A DNA stretch of 49,198 nt from Aquisphaera insulae (GTDB lineage Bacteria; Planctomycetota; Planctomycetia; Isosphaerales; Isosphaeraceae). The translations under genes and the position numbers were made by a program. The number at the start of each line of letters is the position of its first letter. The stretch's first letter is position 1. Shown in pieces: positions 33,627 to 40,990 of this stretch. The notes below the pieces were generated by a model that saw nothing but the letters and a program-made list of their open reading frames with translations, was not told where the DNA came from and did not search any database. Location: assembly GCF_011064615.1 (NCBI RefSeq), contig NZ_JAALJH010000070.1:1-49198 (forward strand). The letters run 5' to 3'.

Positions 33627-34095
33627 ATCCCGGTCATCCTTCGGAGGTCGGGGTGAACGGCGGACAGGGATGTCCAGCCTCGGGGATCATGGACAGGCCC
33701 TGAGGGCGATTTCCGGGGCCAGGCATGCCCGCCCGCCCCTGTTCTCCCTCATGAATTCCTGATACCAAGCACGCACCAACACCAACCAAGTAGCGGGATT
33801 TTGACCCGTTGACTACGGCAGGTGTGTCGTCCAATAATCTCCCTGATCTTCGCGGTGTCGGATGCGTCGCGAGGGTCGTGAGGGAACTGCCGCCACGCCG
33901 GATTCGCCGGCCCCCCCGATCCGCTTTGTCGCTCTTGTACACGGCAACCCCCCGCGGTTGCGTTCCAAGGCACCACGGGATTTCGTCGACCGACTGCGTC
34001 GCCGACCTGTCTCGCGTCTCGGAGTGAGTCCCCGGGCAGGCCATATAGGGATGGCCCGTCCCTCGTGAATCCAACACAGACTGGAGAGTTCAACG
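33627..34095. other. 469-base gap without a supported gene
   Basis: No convincing coding frame: the short open frames on both strands lack SD sites and domain similarity. It holds one good promoter candidate (33809-33838) and, beyond it, about 255 bases that would be a long untranslated leader for the next gene. I see no riboswitch class I can name. Confidence 0.5.
33809..33838 (+). promoter_or_regulatory. Sigma-70-type promoter candidate
   Basis: TTGACT (33809-33814), 18-base spacer, AATAAT (33833-33838); each hexamer is 5/6. It is the best match upstream of the exported redoxin at 34096 and implies a leader of about 250 bases. Confidence 0.55.
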
Positions 34096-34704
34096 ATGCG
34101 GAAGGTGCTTCTGAGCCTGGCCCTCGTCGCGATGGCCATCCCGGCCTTCGCCGCCGACCACTACAACAAGAAGGTGAAGATCGGCGACAAGGCGCCTGAC
34201 TTCTCGGGCATCCCGGCCGTCGCCCCCAACGGCGAGACGACCAGCCTGACGCTGAGCGACATCAAGGAGGACGTGGTCGTCCTGGTCTTCCTGGCCAACC
34301 ACTGCCCGGCCGTCCTGGCCGCCGATGACCGCATCATCGAGTTCACCTCCGAGTACAAGGACAAGCCGGTCAAGGTCGTCGCCGTGGCGGTCAGCGATGC
34401 CGACGAGGACAAGATCCCGGGCATCAAGAACCACATGAAGGAAAAGAAGATCAACTACACCTACGGCTACGACGAGACCCAGGCGATCGGCAAGGCCTAC
34501 GGCGCCAGCAACACCCCGCACTTCTTCGTCCTCGACAAGGCTCGGAACATCCGCTACATCGGCGCGATGGACGACAACGTCATGAACGAGACCAAGGCGA
34601 CCAAGCACTACCTCAAGGACGCCGTCGACGCCCTGCTCGCGGGCAACGCCCCGGCCCTCGAGGAGACCCGCCCGGCCGGTTGCGGCATCCGCTACAACAA
34701 CTGA
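34096..34704 (+). CDS. Exported thioredoxin-family redoxin
   Basis: 202 aa. Signal peptide MRKVLLSLALVAMAIPAFAA. The domain starts IGDKAPDFSGIPAVAPNGET and has VVLVFLANHCPAVLAADDRI, where C70 replaces the CxxC site: this is the NHCP subgroup of AhpC/TSA-redoxin proteins common in planctomycetes. GIKNHMKEKKINYTYGYDET and GASNTPHFFVLDKARNIRYI complete the fold. A second cysteine is only at the very C-terminus (RPAGCGIRYNN), so C70 and that cysteine may form the redox pair. Its codons are strongly biased to C/G third positions, as in highly expressed genes. A strong terminator follows at 34736. Confidence 0.87.
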   Translation: MRKVLLSLALVAMAIPAFAADHYNKKVKIGDKAPDFSGIPAVAPNGETTSLTLSDIKEDVVVLVFLANHCPAVLAADDRIIEFTSEYKDKPVKVVAVAVSDADEDKIPGIKNHMKEKKINYTYGYDETQAIGKAYGASNTPHFFVLDKARNIRYIGAMDDNVMNETKATKHYLKDAVDALLAGNAPALEETRPAGCGIRYNN

Positions 34705-34735
34705 GCCTGAACGCGATCGGGACTCCCAGTCCAGA

Positions 34736-34763
34736 GAGCCGGCGCGGGCTTCCGCGCCGGCTC
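34736..34763 (+). terminator. Strong hairpin terminator
   Basis: GAGCCGGCGCGG, loop GCTT, CCGCGCCGGCTC, then TGTTCGATT. A 12-bp perfect stem, 32 bases after the redoxin stop, and 47 before the next gene. Confidence 0.82.
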
Positions 34764-34810
34764 TGTTCGATTCCACGGACTCGACGCCTTCCACCCGCAG
34801 GAACGACCTC

Positions 34811-35365
34811 ATGAAGTCAACGTTCATCGCCCTGTCGATGGGTCTTGCCGGTATCGGATTCCTGCTCAACTCCGGGCCCGGCGCGTCCGCGGAGGACGGC
34901 AAGGCCGGGCCGGGCTCCGCGGTGAGGCTCGAGCGCCTCAAGTGGGTTGCCTTCAAGGAGCGGCTCGCCGCCGCCAAGTCGTCGAAGCTCACGGTCGTGG
35001 ACGCCTGGGCCACCACCTGCGGCCCCTGCAAGGAGAACTTCCCCCACCTCGTCGAGATGCACAAGAAGTTCGGGGGCAAGGGCCTGAACGTCATCTCCCT
35101 CACGCTCGACGACCCGACCGACGCCAAGGCGGTCGCCGCCGCCGAGAAGTTCCTCAAGGAGAAGAACGCCGATTTCACGAACGTCCTGCTGGACGAGAAC
35201 TTCGGCGACGGCTACGACCGGCTCGACATCAACGCCATCCCGGCCGTCTTCCTCTTCGGCCCCGACGGCAAGGAGCTGAAGCGGTTCACCATGGACGACC
35301 CGGATCACCAGTTCACCTACGCCGACGTGGAAAAGGAGATCGCAGCGCGGCTCGAGGCGAAATGA
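34811..35365 (+). CDS. Exported TlpA-like thiol-disulfide oxidoreductase
   Basis: 184 aa. Signal peptide FIALSMGLAGIGFLLNSGPG with cleavage near ASA. Thioredoxin fold with active site DAWATTCGPCKENFPHL (C70, C73), then LNVISLTLDDPTDAKAV and DINAIPAVFLFGPDGKEL, which holds the cis-proline. TlpA/ResA-like proteins reduce apocytochrome cysteines or serve other periplasmic reductions. The ATG at 34811 has GCAGGAACGACCTC upstream. It precedes the translation genes rpmE-prfA-prmC, which are probably unrelated in function. Confidence 0.88.
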   Translation: MKSTFIALSMGLAGIGFLLNSGPGASAEDGKAGPGSAVRLERLKWVAFKERLAAAKSSKLTVVDAWATTCGPCKENFPHLVEMHKKFGGKGLNVISLTLDDPTDAKAVAAAEKFLKEKNADFTNVLLDENFGDGYDRLDINAIPAVFLFGPDGKELKRFTMDDPDHQFTYADVEKEIAARLEAK

Positions 35366-35505
35366 CCCTGGGAAACCGCGGGCCTTCGTGATATCATGGC
35401 TCTCTTGCCCCGGAGGCCGGCGGCTTGACCCGGTCGTAGGATAGACGTGACCGGACCTGAACTGACCAATCGAATCCCTCTCACGCGAATAGCGGATCGA
35501 CTGCG

Positions 35506-35748
35506 ATGAAAGACGGAATCCATCCCAAGTACGTGGACTGCACCGTGACCTGCGGTTGCGGCAACTCGTTCCAGACCCGCAGCACCAAGCCCAAGATCAT
35601 GGTGGAAGTCTGCTCCAAGTGCCACCCGTTCTTCACCGGCTCGGTCAAGTTCGTGGACGCCGCCGGCCGGGTCGACAAGTTCAACAAGAAATTCCAGGGC
35701 ACCTACGGCAAGGCCAAGAAGGAAAAGGCCGAGCCCGCCAAGGCCTAG
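35506..35748 (+). CDS. rpmE: 50S ribosomal protein L31
   Basis: 80 aa. Begins MKDGIHPKYVDCTVTCGCGN and contains VEVCSKCHPFFTGSVKFVD. The cysteine pairs are zinc ligands, so this is the zinc-containing form (C+). The C-terminal 12 residues are Lys/Ala/Glu-rich. Length is typical. It is followed by the REPIN-like element and then prfA. Confidence 0.96.
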   Translation: MKDGIHPKYVDCTVTCGCGNSFQTRSTKPKIMVEVCSKCHPFFTGSVKFVDAAGRVDKFNKKFQGTYGKAKKEKAEPAKA

Positions 35749-35865
35749 TGCCCGGATCTCCTGTCAGGACGGCCCGCCGCGCGACCCCCTCGGGGCGTCG
35801 CTCGCCGGGCCTTCTGCGTTTCCGGCATCGCGGTCGCCCCCAGGGGCGTGGGAGCCCAGATGGCC

Positions 35866-35966
35866 TGGGTGGCCGTGGTGGAAGACCACGGAACCGCCTC
35901 GGCCCACGTGCCAGCCCAGGCCGGCGCAACGGCTCGCTCCTTGTGGTGTTTCACCACGGCCACCCA
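35866..35966. repeat. REPIN-like inverted pair of hairpin units
   Basis: Left unit 35866-35891 and right unit 35943-35966 are inverted copies that share TGGGTGGCCGTGGTG exactly (15 bp) and then AA and ACCAC. Each unit also folds on itself: left CCGTGGT-ggaag-ACCACGG, right GTGGTG-ttt-CACCAC. Two internally palindromic units in inverted orientation about 50 bases apart is the layout of REPIN/BIME elements. No transposase is nearby. Confidence 0.6.
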
Positions 35967-36032
35967 ACTTCTGGCGCCCGCGATAGTCTCGTCGACTTCT
36001 ACCCTCAGCCACCCGCTCCACGGATTCCTCCC

Positions 36033-37100
36033 GTGTTCGAGAAGCTCCAGGCCGATTACCAGAGGTTCCAGCAGATCGAGCGCTCGCTCCTGGACCCGGA
36101 CGTTACGGCCGACGCCTCGCGGGTGACGTCCCTGGCCAGGGAGCGCGGCACGCTCGCCAAGCTCTGCGTGCCGTACGGGAAATACCTCGAGCTGGGCCGT
36201 CAGATCGACGAGGCCGAGACCCTCTTCGAATCCGAGACCGACGCCGAGATGCGGTCCTACGCCGAGGGGGAGCTCTCCGGCCTTCGCGGCAGGCAGGCGG
36301 AAATCGGCGAGTCGCTCCGCGACCTCCTCTACGACCGCCAGGCCGGCGCCGACCACGCGGCCCTGATCATGGAAATCCGGGCCGGCACCGGCGGCGACGA
36401 GGCGGCGCTCTTCGCCCGCGACCTCTACGAGATGTATCGCCGGTTCGCCGAGACCCAGGGCTGGAAATTCGAGCTCCTGGACATGGAGGCCACCGAGCTC
36501 GGCGGCTTCCGCGAGGTCTCCTTCAGCGTCACCGGCGACGCGGCCTTCCGCAACCTCCAGTTCGAGAGCGGCGGCCACCGCGTCCAGCGCGTGCCGCAGA
36601 CCGAGGCCCAGGGGCGGATCCACACCTCGGCCGCCACCGTCGCCGTGCTCCCCGAGCCGGAGGAGGTGGAGATCGACATCCGAACCGAGGACCTCCAGAT
36701 CGACGTCATGCGGTCCGGCGGCCCCGGCGGCCAGCACCAGAACAAGACCGAAAGCGGCGTCCGGATCACCCACCTGCCCAGCGGCCTGGTGGTCAATTGC
36801 CGCGACGAACGCAGCCAGCACAAGAACAAGGCCAAGGCCATGCGGATTCTCCGCAGCCGTCTCTTCGAGCAGATCCAGGAGAACGCCCGCTCCCAGCGCG
36901 ACCTGGCGCGGCGGACCCTGATCGGCTCCGGCGACCGCTCCCAGCGGATCCGGACCTACAACTTCCCCCAGAACCGCGTCACCGATCACCGGATCAACCT
37001 GACGCTCTACAACCTGGACCAGGTCATTCAGGGCAACCTGCTGCCGCTCACCCGGGCGCTCATCGACCACGACCGCCGGGAGTCGCTCGGCGACCTCTGA
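36033..37100 (+). CDS. prfA: Peptide chain release factor 1
   Basis: 355 aa, with GTG start at 36033 (VFEKLQADYQRFQQIE); the open frame upstream reads Pro/Arg-rich through the repeat element and rpmE and is not part of it. Hallmarks: stop-codon reading motif PQT in RVPQTEAQGRIHTSAATV (PxT class, so RF1, which reads UAA/UAG), and catalytic GGQ in RSGGPGGQHQNKTES. The residue after GGQH is Q instead of the usual V. It is followed 49 bases later by prmC, which methylates the GGQ glutamine. Confidence 0.96.
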   Translation: MFEKLQADYQRFQQIERSLLDPDVTADASRVTSLARERGTLAKLCVPYGKYLELGRQIDEAETLFESETDAEMRSYAEGELSGLRGRQAEIGESLRDLLYDRQAGADHAALIMEIRAGTGGDEAALFARDLYEMYRRFAETQGWKFELLDMEATELGGFREVSFSVTGDAAFRNLQFESGGHRVQRVPQTEAQGRIHTSAATVAVLPEPEEVEIDIRTEDLQIDVMRSGGPGGQHQNKTESGVRITHLPSGLVVNCRDERSQHKNKAKAMRILRSRLFEQIQENARSQRDLARRTLIGSGDRSQRIRTYNFPQNRVTDHRINLTLYNLDQVIQGNLLPLTRALIDHDRRESLGDL

Positions 37101-37149
37101 TCCGACCGGACCAAACCAGCCCAGACCGAACCTCGGAAGGATCCGTGAC

Positions 37150-38049
37150 GTGACGAGCGATCGCGAGACGAGGCCGGACGACGAGCCCTGGACGATCCGC
37201 CGGCTCCTGACCTGGACCACGGATTTCCTCACCCGCCGAGGCGCGGAGAGCCCCCGCCTGGACGCCGAGGTTATGCTCGCCCAGGTCCTGGGCTGGGAAC
37301 GCGTCCAGCTCTATACCCACTGGGAGGACATCATCGGCGAGCGGGCCCGCGGCGAGTTCCGCGACCTGGTCCGCCGCCGCGCCGAGGGCGCCCCGGTCGC
37401 CCACCTCGTCGGCCGCAAGGAGTTCTACTCCCTGGCCCTGGAGGTGAGCCCCGCGGTCCTGATCCCCCGCCCCGAGACCGAGTTCGTCGTCGTCGAGTTC
37501 CTCGACGCGGTCAAGGTGATCGACGCCCCTCGCGCGGTCGACCTCGGCACCGGCTCCGGCTGCGTGGCGATCGCCTGCGCCCACCAGAAGAAGACGGCCC
37601 GCATCGAGGCGATCGACCTCTCTCCCGACGCCCTCGCCGTCGCCCGCCGCAATGCCGAGAAGCACGGCGTGGCCGACCGGATCCGGTTCCACCAGGGGGA
37701 TCTCCTGGCCCCGGTCGCCGACGAGCCCCCCTTCGACGCGATCCTGTCCAATCCCCCCTACATCCCGACCGCCGACATCGCCACCCTGGAGCCGGGCGTC
37801 CGCGATCACGAGCCGCGAATGGCCCTCGACGGCGGCCCCGACGGCCTCCGCGTCGTCGCCCGCCTCATCCGCGACGCCGCCCCCCTGCTCCGCCCCGGCG
37901 GCCACCTGATCCTCGAGATCGGCACCGCCCAGGAACAACCCGTGCGGTCCCTCATCGAGGCCGCCGGCGCCTACCGGCTGCTGCCCACGGTCCACGACCT
38001 GAGGAATCACCCGCGGGTGATTCACGCGGTGCGAATCGAAGAGACCTGA
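37150..38049 (+). CDS. prmC: Release factor glutamine methyltransferase
   Basis: 299 aa, SAM-dependent N5-glutamine methyltransferase acting on the GGQ motif of RF1/RF2. An N-terminal helical domain (RRLLTWTTDFLTRRGAESPR) is followed by the linker VGRKEFYSLALEVSPAVLIP, SAM motif DLGTGSGCVAIA at 131-142 and catalytic NPPYIP at 201-206. The end has HLILEIGTAQ. Start GTG 37150 follows CGGAAGGATCCGTGAC. prfA-prmC adjacency is conserved in many bacteria. Confidence 0.96.
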   Translation: MTSDRETRPDDEPWTIRRLLTWTTDFLTRRGAESPRLDAEVMLAQVLGWERVQLYTHWEDIIGERARGEFRDLVRRRAEGAPVAHLVGRKEFYSLALEVSPAVLIPRPETEFVVVEFLDAVKVIDAPRAVDLGTGSGCVAIACAHQKKTARIEAIDLSPDALAVARRNAEKHGVADRIRFHQGDLLAPVADEPPFDAILSNPPYIPTADIATLEPGVRDHEPRMALDGGPDGLRVVARLIRDAAPLLRPGGHLILEIGTAQEQPVRSLIEAAGAYRLLPTVHDLRNHPRVIHAVRIEET

Positions 38050-38081
38050 AACGGCTCCCACCGCGAGACCATCCGGGCCCA

Positions 38082-38480
38082 TCAGAGGGAACGCCTCACC
38101 TCGCCGAGATGATCACGTAGCCACTCGGTAAACGCTTCTCGCCCGAGCCGGCTCGCAGCCACGTCGAGGACGATGCGCTCTTGCTCATCGATCGACGCGA
38201 CGATTTCAAACCCATTCATGACCAGGAAGGTTTCCATGGCCGCGTGCCCAATTCGCTTGTTGCCGTCCACGAACGGGTGGTTCATGACGAGCGAAAAGCC
38301 CAGGGCTGCGGCCTTCTCCACGATCGTCGGGTACAGGTCCGCTCCGCCGAAAGTCATTCGCGGCTGGGCGAGCGCAGAGTCCAACCCGTTGATGTCACGA
38401 ACCCCCGAACCACCTCCCGATTGTTCGACGACCATTCGGTGCAGTTCCAGGACCTCGTCCATCGTCAGATAACGCGTCAT
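38082..38480 (-). CDS. doc: Doc-type Fic-fold toxin (death-on-curing)
   Basis: 132 aa. Starts MTRYLTMDEVLELHRMVVEQ with the GVRDINGLDSALAQPRMTFG block typical of Doc. The Fic motif is HPFVDGNKRIGH at 68-79. Doc proteins phosphorylate EF-Tu, using the Fic motif in this short form. Start ATG 38480 is one base from the stop of the RHH antitoxin, so they are translationally coupled. It is the last gene of the minus-strand toxin-antitoxin chain. Confidence 0.92.
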   Translation of the reverse strand: MTRYLTMDEVLELHRMVVEQSGGGSGVRDINGLDSALAQPRMTFGGADLYPTIVEKAAALGFSLVMNHPFVDGNKRIGHAAMETFLVMNGFEIVASIDEQERIVLDVAASRLGREAFTEWLRDHLGEVRRSL

Positions 38481-38481
38481 G

Positions 38482-38688
38482 CTACGCCAGCCGCCGGTAG
38501 AGCTCGCGGTTCTTCTGGAGGACATAGGTAGCAGCCGACCCGAAGTCCTGCCCGGGACGAGCCAGCCACTCCTGGACGCCGGACCGCAATAACTGCTCGG
38601 GAGAGATCCCGGCCTCTCGGGCCCGCTCACGCAGTTGTTGCGATTGCTCTTCCGGGAGTTCGATCGTGAAGGTATCCATGGTGCTCAC
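38482..38688 (-). CDS. Ribbon-helix-helix antitoxin paired with Doc
   Basis: 68 aa. An N-terminal strand-helix MDTFTIELPEEQSQQLRERA and a second helix ISPEQLLRSGVQEWLA make a CopG/MetJ-like DNA-binding domain; the rest (ATYVLQKNRELYRRLA) would cover the toxin. GTG start 38688 overlaps the stop of the upstream gene by 4 bases (GTGA). The ATG at 38679 is an alternative. Binding to its own promoter is inferred from the family. Confidence 0.83.
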   Translation of the reverse strand: MSTMDTFTIELPEEQSQQLRERAREAGISPEQLLRSGVQEWLARPGQDFGSAATYVLQKNRELYRRLA

Positions 38689-38945
38689 CGTGAGTTTTCC
38701 GCGGGATCTCGAAGTCGATCGCGAGCAGCAACGACCAGTGCTTCGTAATCCGGTTTGAAGGGATCTACCAGTGAAGTCTCGAGCAGAGCCTGGAGGTTCC
38801 AGAGGGCACGCTGCTCGGCTTGGTTCCGGATGACAAGCGAATCCTCATCCTGGAAGCGCGTCAGAAACTCAAAGAGCACGAGGGCTTCATCGTGTGTAAG
38901 TTGCAGACGGACTGGCTCGCTCCTTGGTTCGACTCCTCCAGCCAT
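38685..38945 (-). CDS. Small conserved-type protein, unknown function, in the toxin-antitoxin chain
   Basis: 86 aa, starting ATG 38945 (MAGGVEPRSEPVRLQL) with AAGGACGAACACG upstream. The body is acidic and helical (LTHDEALVLFEFLTRFQDED; AEQRALWNLQALLE). No domain recognised. It is read in frame with a longer open frame to 39143, but that 5' portion is the tail of a frameshifted ParE gene, so I treat this as its own gene. The stop overlaps the RHH antitoxin start by 4 bases. Confidence 0.65.
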   Translation of the reverse strand: MAGGVEPRSEPVRLQLTHDEALVLFEFLTRFQDEDSLVIRNQAEQRALWNLQALLETSLVDPFKPDYEALVVAARDRLRDPAENSR

Positions 38946-38964
38946 TCGTGTTCGTCCTTCCCCA

Positions 38965-39143
38965 TGCACGTCGAACATCGCGAAGAACCGTCGCGTAAAG
39001 CTCCGGCGTCCGGCTGATCCGCTCCAGCGCGTCCTGACGCGTTCGATCAGTTCCTCCCCGCGACCCGTGTGCTGCTCGTACCAGGCAGCCGCCTCCACGA
39101 ACCCCCGATCAGCCTCCGGACTAAGGATGACGGGGAGGTTCAT
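38965..39143 (-). pseudogene. ParE/RelE-type toxin, frameshifted and truncated
   Basis: Starts MNLPVILSPEADRGFVEAAA and WYEQHTGRGEELIERV, a good ParE N-terminus. After ERV the frame shifts by one base: the continuing frame reads RTRWSGSAGRRS, while the next frame reads DALERISRTPELYATVLRD, then VRRA, the expected ParE core. A single-base deletion near 39036 would explain this. The usual last 20-25 residues are also missing, replaced by the start of the downstream gene. The antitoxin upstream overlaps its ATG by 4 bases (ATGA). It probably makes no active toxin. Confidence 0.75.
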
Positions 39144-39370
39144 GGACGGATTCGCTCAAGGGACTTCGATTTGGCCTGTTCCCAGGGGATGCCCGCATCG
39201 GGATTCCTGTCGAGTTCCTCGATCCGACGCTCGAGCTCGGCTTTCATCTCGACCGTCAGGTCGGGCTCATGGCCTTGGTCGGCAAGGCGGTCCCACAGGT
39301 CCTGAACCAGCCGCACCCGGTCATCGATGGGCCAGGACTCGACTTCATGAAGGACGACTTGATAGTCCAT
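39140..39370 (-). CDS. Addiction-module antitoxin of the frameshifted ParE toxin
   Basis: 76 aa. MDYQVVLHEVESWPIDDRVR, then LVQDLWDRLADQG and LERRIEELDRNPDAGIPWEQ: the short addiction-module component family (TIGR02574 type), usually encoded just upstream of a ParE toxin, as here. ATG 39370 has GGTGAG 9 bases upstream; the GTG at 39382 is less likely. It overlaps the toxin remnant by 4 bases. It has been kept intact although its toxin is broken. Confidence 0.83.
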   Translation of the reverse strand: MDYQVVLHEVESWPIDDRVRLVQDLWDRLADQGHEPDLTVEMKAELERRIEELDRNPDAGIPWEQAKSKSLERIRP

Positions 39371-39483
39371 CGTGGATCTCACCGGAATGGCAACATTGTG
39401 CGACTGGTCGACTACATCCGATAGACTATGACATCCTTCAAATCATCGCCATTAAATAATCCACACACATAAACATCGGTGTA

Positions 39484-40854
39484 TCACCATTTCACTCGCC
39501 AGACTCCCCCGCCAGTACAAGAGCCACAGTGATGGAGAGTTTTCCAGTCACCCTTGCCTTCCAAGCGAATAATCCCTTTGCGTGCCTTATCGGCCTTGTG
39601 TGCCGATTGCCAACTATTGTGGCCGCAATCCTTTACGAGTTCCATCTTGTCATATTTCTCGGGATGGCCAACGCACTTATAGAAGCGGATATCACCAGCT
39701 TGCGGCCCCTCGTCCTCCTCCGGATCGCGCGGCCCCACGGGGGCTATCACGGGTGTTGGCTGAGGATGATATCGGGCTACAAGCTCAGCGTTGTTCAGTC
39801 GATCACGGACCTCCTCTAACTCTTGAACGAGTTTCTGGTTACGCTGTGCCAGAGATTCCACTTTCAATCGAAGCTCATCGTTCTCCTTTGCATACGACTG
39901 CTCGATCGCCTCGTATTCGGGGTCGTGGACGACCGGGCGCCTCACGCTGCCCAGGAATCTGACGATCGCCGCCTGCTGGATTGCGTCGATCTCCCGAGGA
40001 CGCATGACGCTTAACGCAGACGTTTGCATGACGAGTTGTCGTAGTTGGCGCCGAAACAGTTCGCGTGTAGCGTCGAAATCCTCACCGTAGGCGCGTAATC
40101 GCCCGAAAGTCCATAGGGGATGATGGAACGGATCGCCGCCGCGTGAGGCGCCGGGCCAGTAAAGACGCACCCCCCCGGAGAAGCACGACCAGCGCTTGCC
40201 CAGAGTCGCCGTGAGGGCCCAGGCGGCATCCGCATCGATTACGAACACGTTCGCCAACCCGACCAAATCGTAAGCTACAGTGCGATCAAGTCCGGGCAAC
40301 ACCAGCCCGTTATCGTCCTCGGCGATCACGAGTAGCGGTATGGTCCGATTCGGATCGATAACCTGATCCGCGAGCCATTCCCCATCATCATCTCCCTTCA
40401 CGTGATTCAGGGCCAGTAGCTGGCTCGAGCCGTGGAACCAATCTCCGCCCAAAGCCAGGAGGGCCCTGATCACGCGAGGACAGCGCGGGTCGATCGGCAC
40501 TGGCCGGATCGCGCTGACGTTCAGTCCCGCCTCAATCGATACATGAACTGAAATCCTGCTGCCCGTGTCAGTCGCCGAGACAGACGTGATATGCCGCGTA
40601 CCGTTGGCATCAACTTCATCCAGCCGGAGGATCTTCAAGCAGCGATCCCCGTCGTCGACATCCTCCCAGTCGAATTGGCCCTGTCCCCCATCCTCGGGAT
40701 TAAATGATCCGGAGATGCTCTCGGTATCAGCAGCTCCCTTTGATTGGAGCCATTCCCGGCAGGCGTCGATGCATCTAACGAACACAGCTCGGCGCGCTTC
40801 TTGTGACTCAAAATCGTCCCGACGTTCGAGTAGATAGGCAGCGACCTTCTGCAT
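39484..40854 (-). CDS. Unrecognised 456-aa protein with coiled coil and Cys/His-rich tail
   Basis: No domain recognised with confidence. The first about 330 residues form an alpha/beta body (ARRAVFVRCIDACREWLQ; TIPLLVIAEDDNG; LANVFVIDADAAWALTATLG). The stretch WSCFSGGVRLYWPGASRGGD with a following DPFHHPLW resembles blocks I associate with large actinobacterial and planctomycete proteins of unknown role. A coiled coil follows (YAKENDELRLKVESLAQRNQ and LVQELEEVRDRLNNAELV). The last about 65 residues are Cys/His-rich: FYKCVGH, VKDCGHNSWQSAHKADKARK, and LHHCGSCTGGGVW, a possible zinc-binding unit. Start ATG 40854 (GGAG 11 bases upstream) or GTG 40881. It stands alone between the toxin-antitoxin chain and a kinase. 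Its GC is a little lower than neighbours, consistent with transfer. Confidence 0.7.
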   Translation of the reverse strand: MQKVAAYLLERRDDFESQEARRAVFVRCIDACREWLQSKGAADTESISGSFNPEDGGQGQFDWEDVDDGDRCLKILRLDEVDANGTRHITSVSATDTGSRISVHVSIEAGLNVSAIRPVPIDPRCPRVIRALLALGGDWFHGSSQLLALNHVKGDDDGEWLADQVIDPNRTIPLLVIAEDDNGLVLPGLDRTVAYDLVGLANVFVIDADAAWALTATLGKRWSCFSGGVRLYWPGASRGGDPFHHPLWTFGRLRAYGEDFDATRELFRRQLRQLVMQTSALSVMRPREIDAIQQAAIVRFLGSVRRPVVHDPEYEAIEQSYAKENDELRLKVESLAQRNQKLVQELEEVRDRLNNAELVARYHPQPTPVIAPVGPRDPEEDEGPQAGDIRFYKCVGHPEKYDKMELVKDCGHNSWQSAHKADKARKGIIRLEGKGDWKTLHHCGSCTGGGVWRVKW

Positions 40855-40990
40855 GGTGGCTTTCACTCCACGCAAAGCCACGGGACGTTTATGAAGGAGC
40901 TTCGGCGCCAGAACTGGACTTGCGGCCAGCTTTGCACGCTCTAAAACGTACCCGCAGTCTAAACTCTGAGCGATTCGATTCTCGACTCCC

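Noticed and set aside
34096..34704. Selenoprotein candidate, because of the single-cysteine redoxin site near a tRNA-Sec
   Set aside because: No in-frame UGA occurs in the active-site region; the site reads Cys (C70), and the gene ends normally.
38685..39143. A single 152-aa fusion protein (ParE-like plus unknown domain)
   Set aside because: The middle reads as ParE in the neighbouring frame, and the second half has its own ATG and SD, so it is a frameshifted toxin followed by a separate gene.
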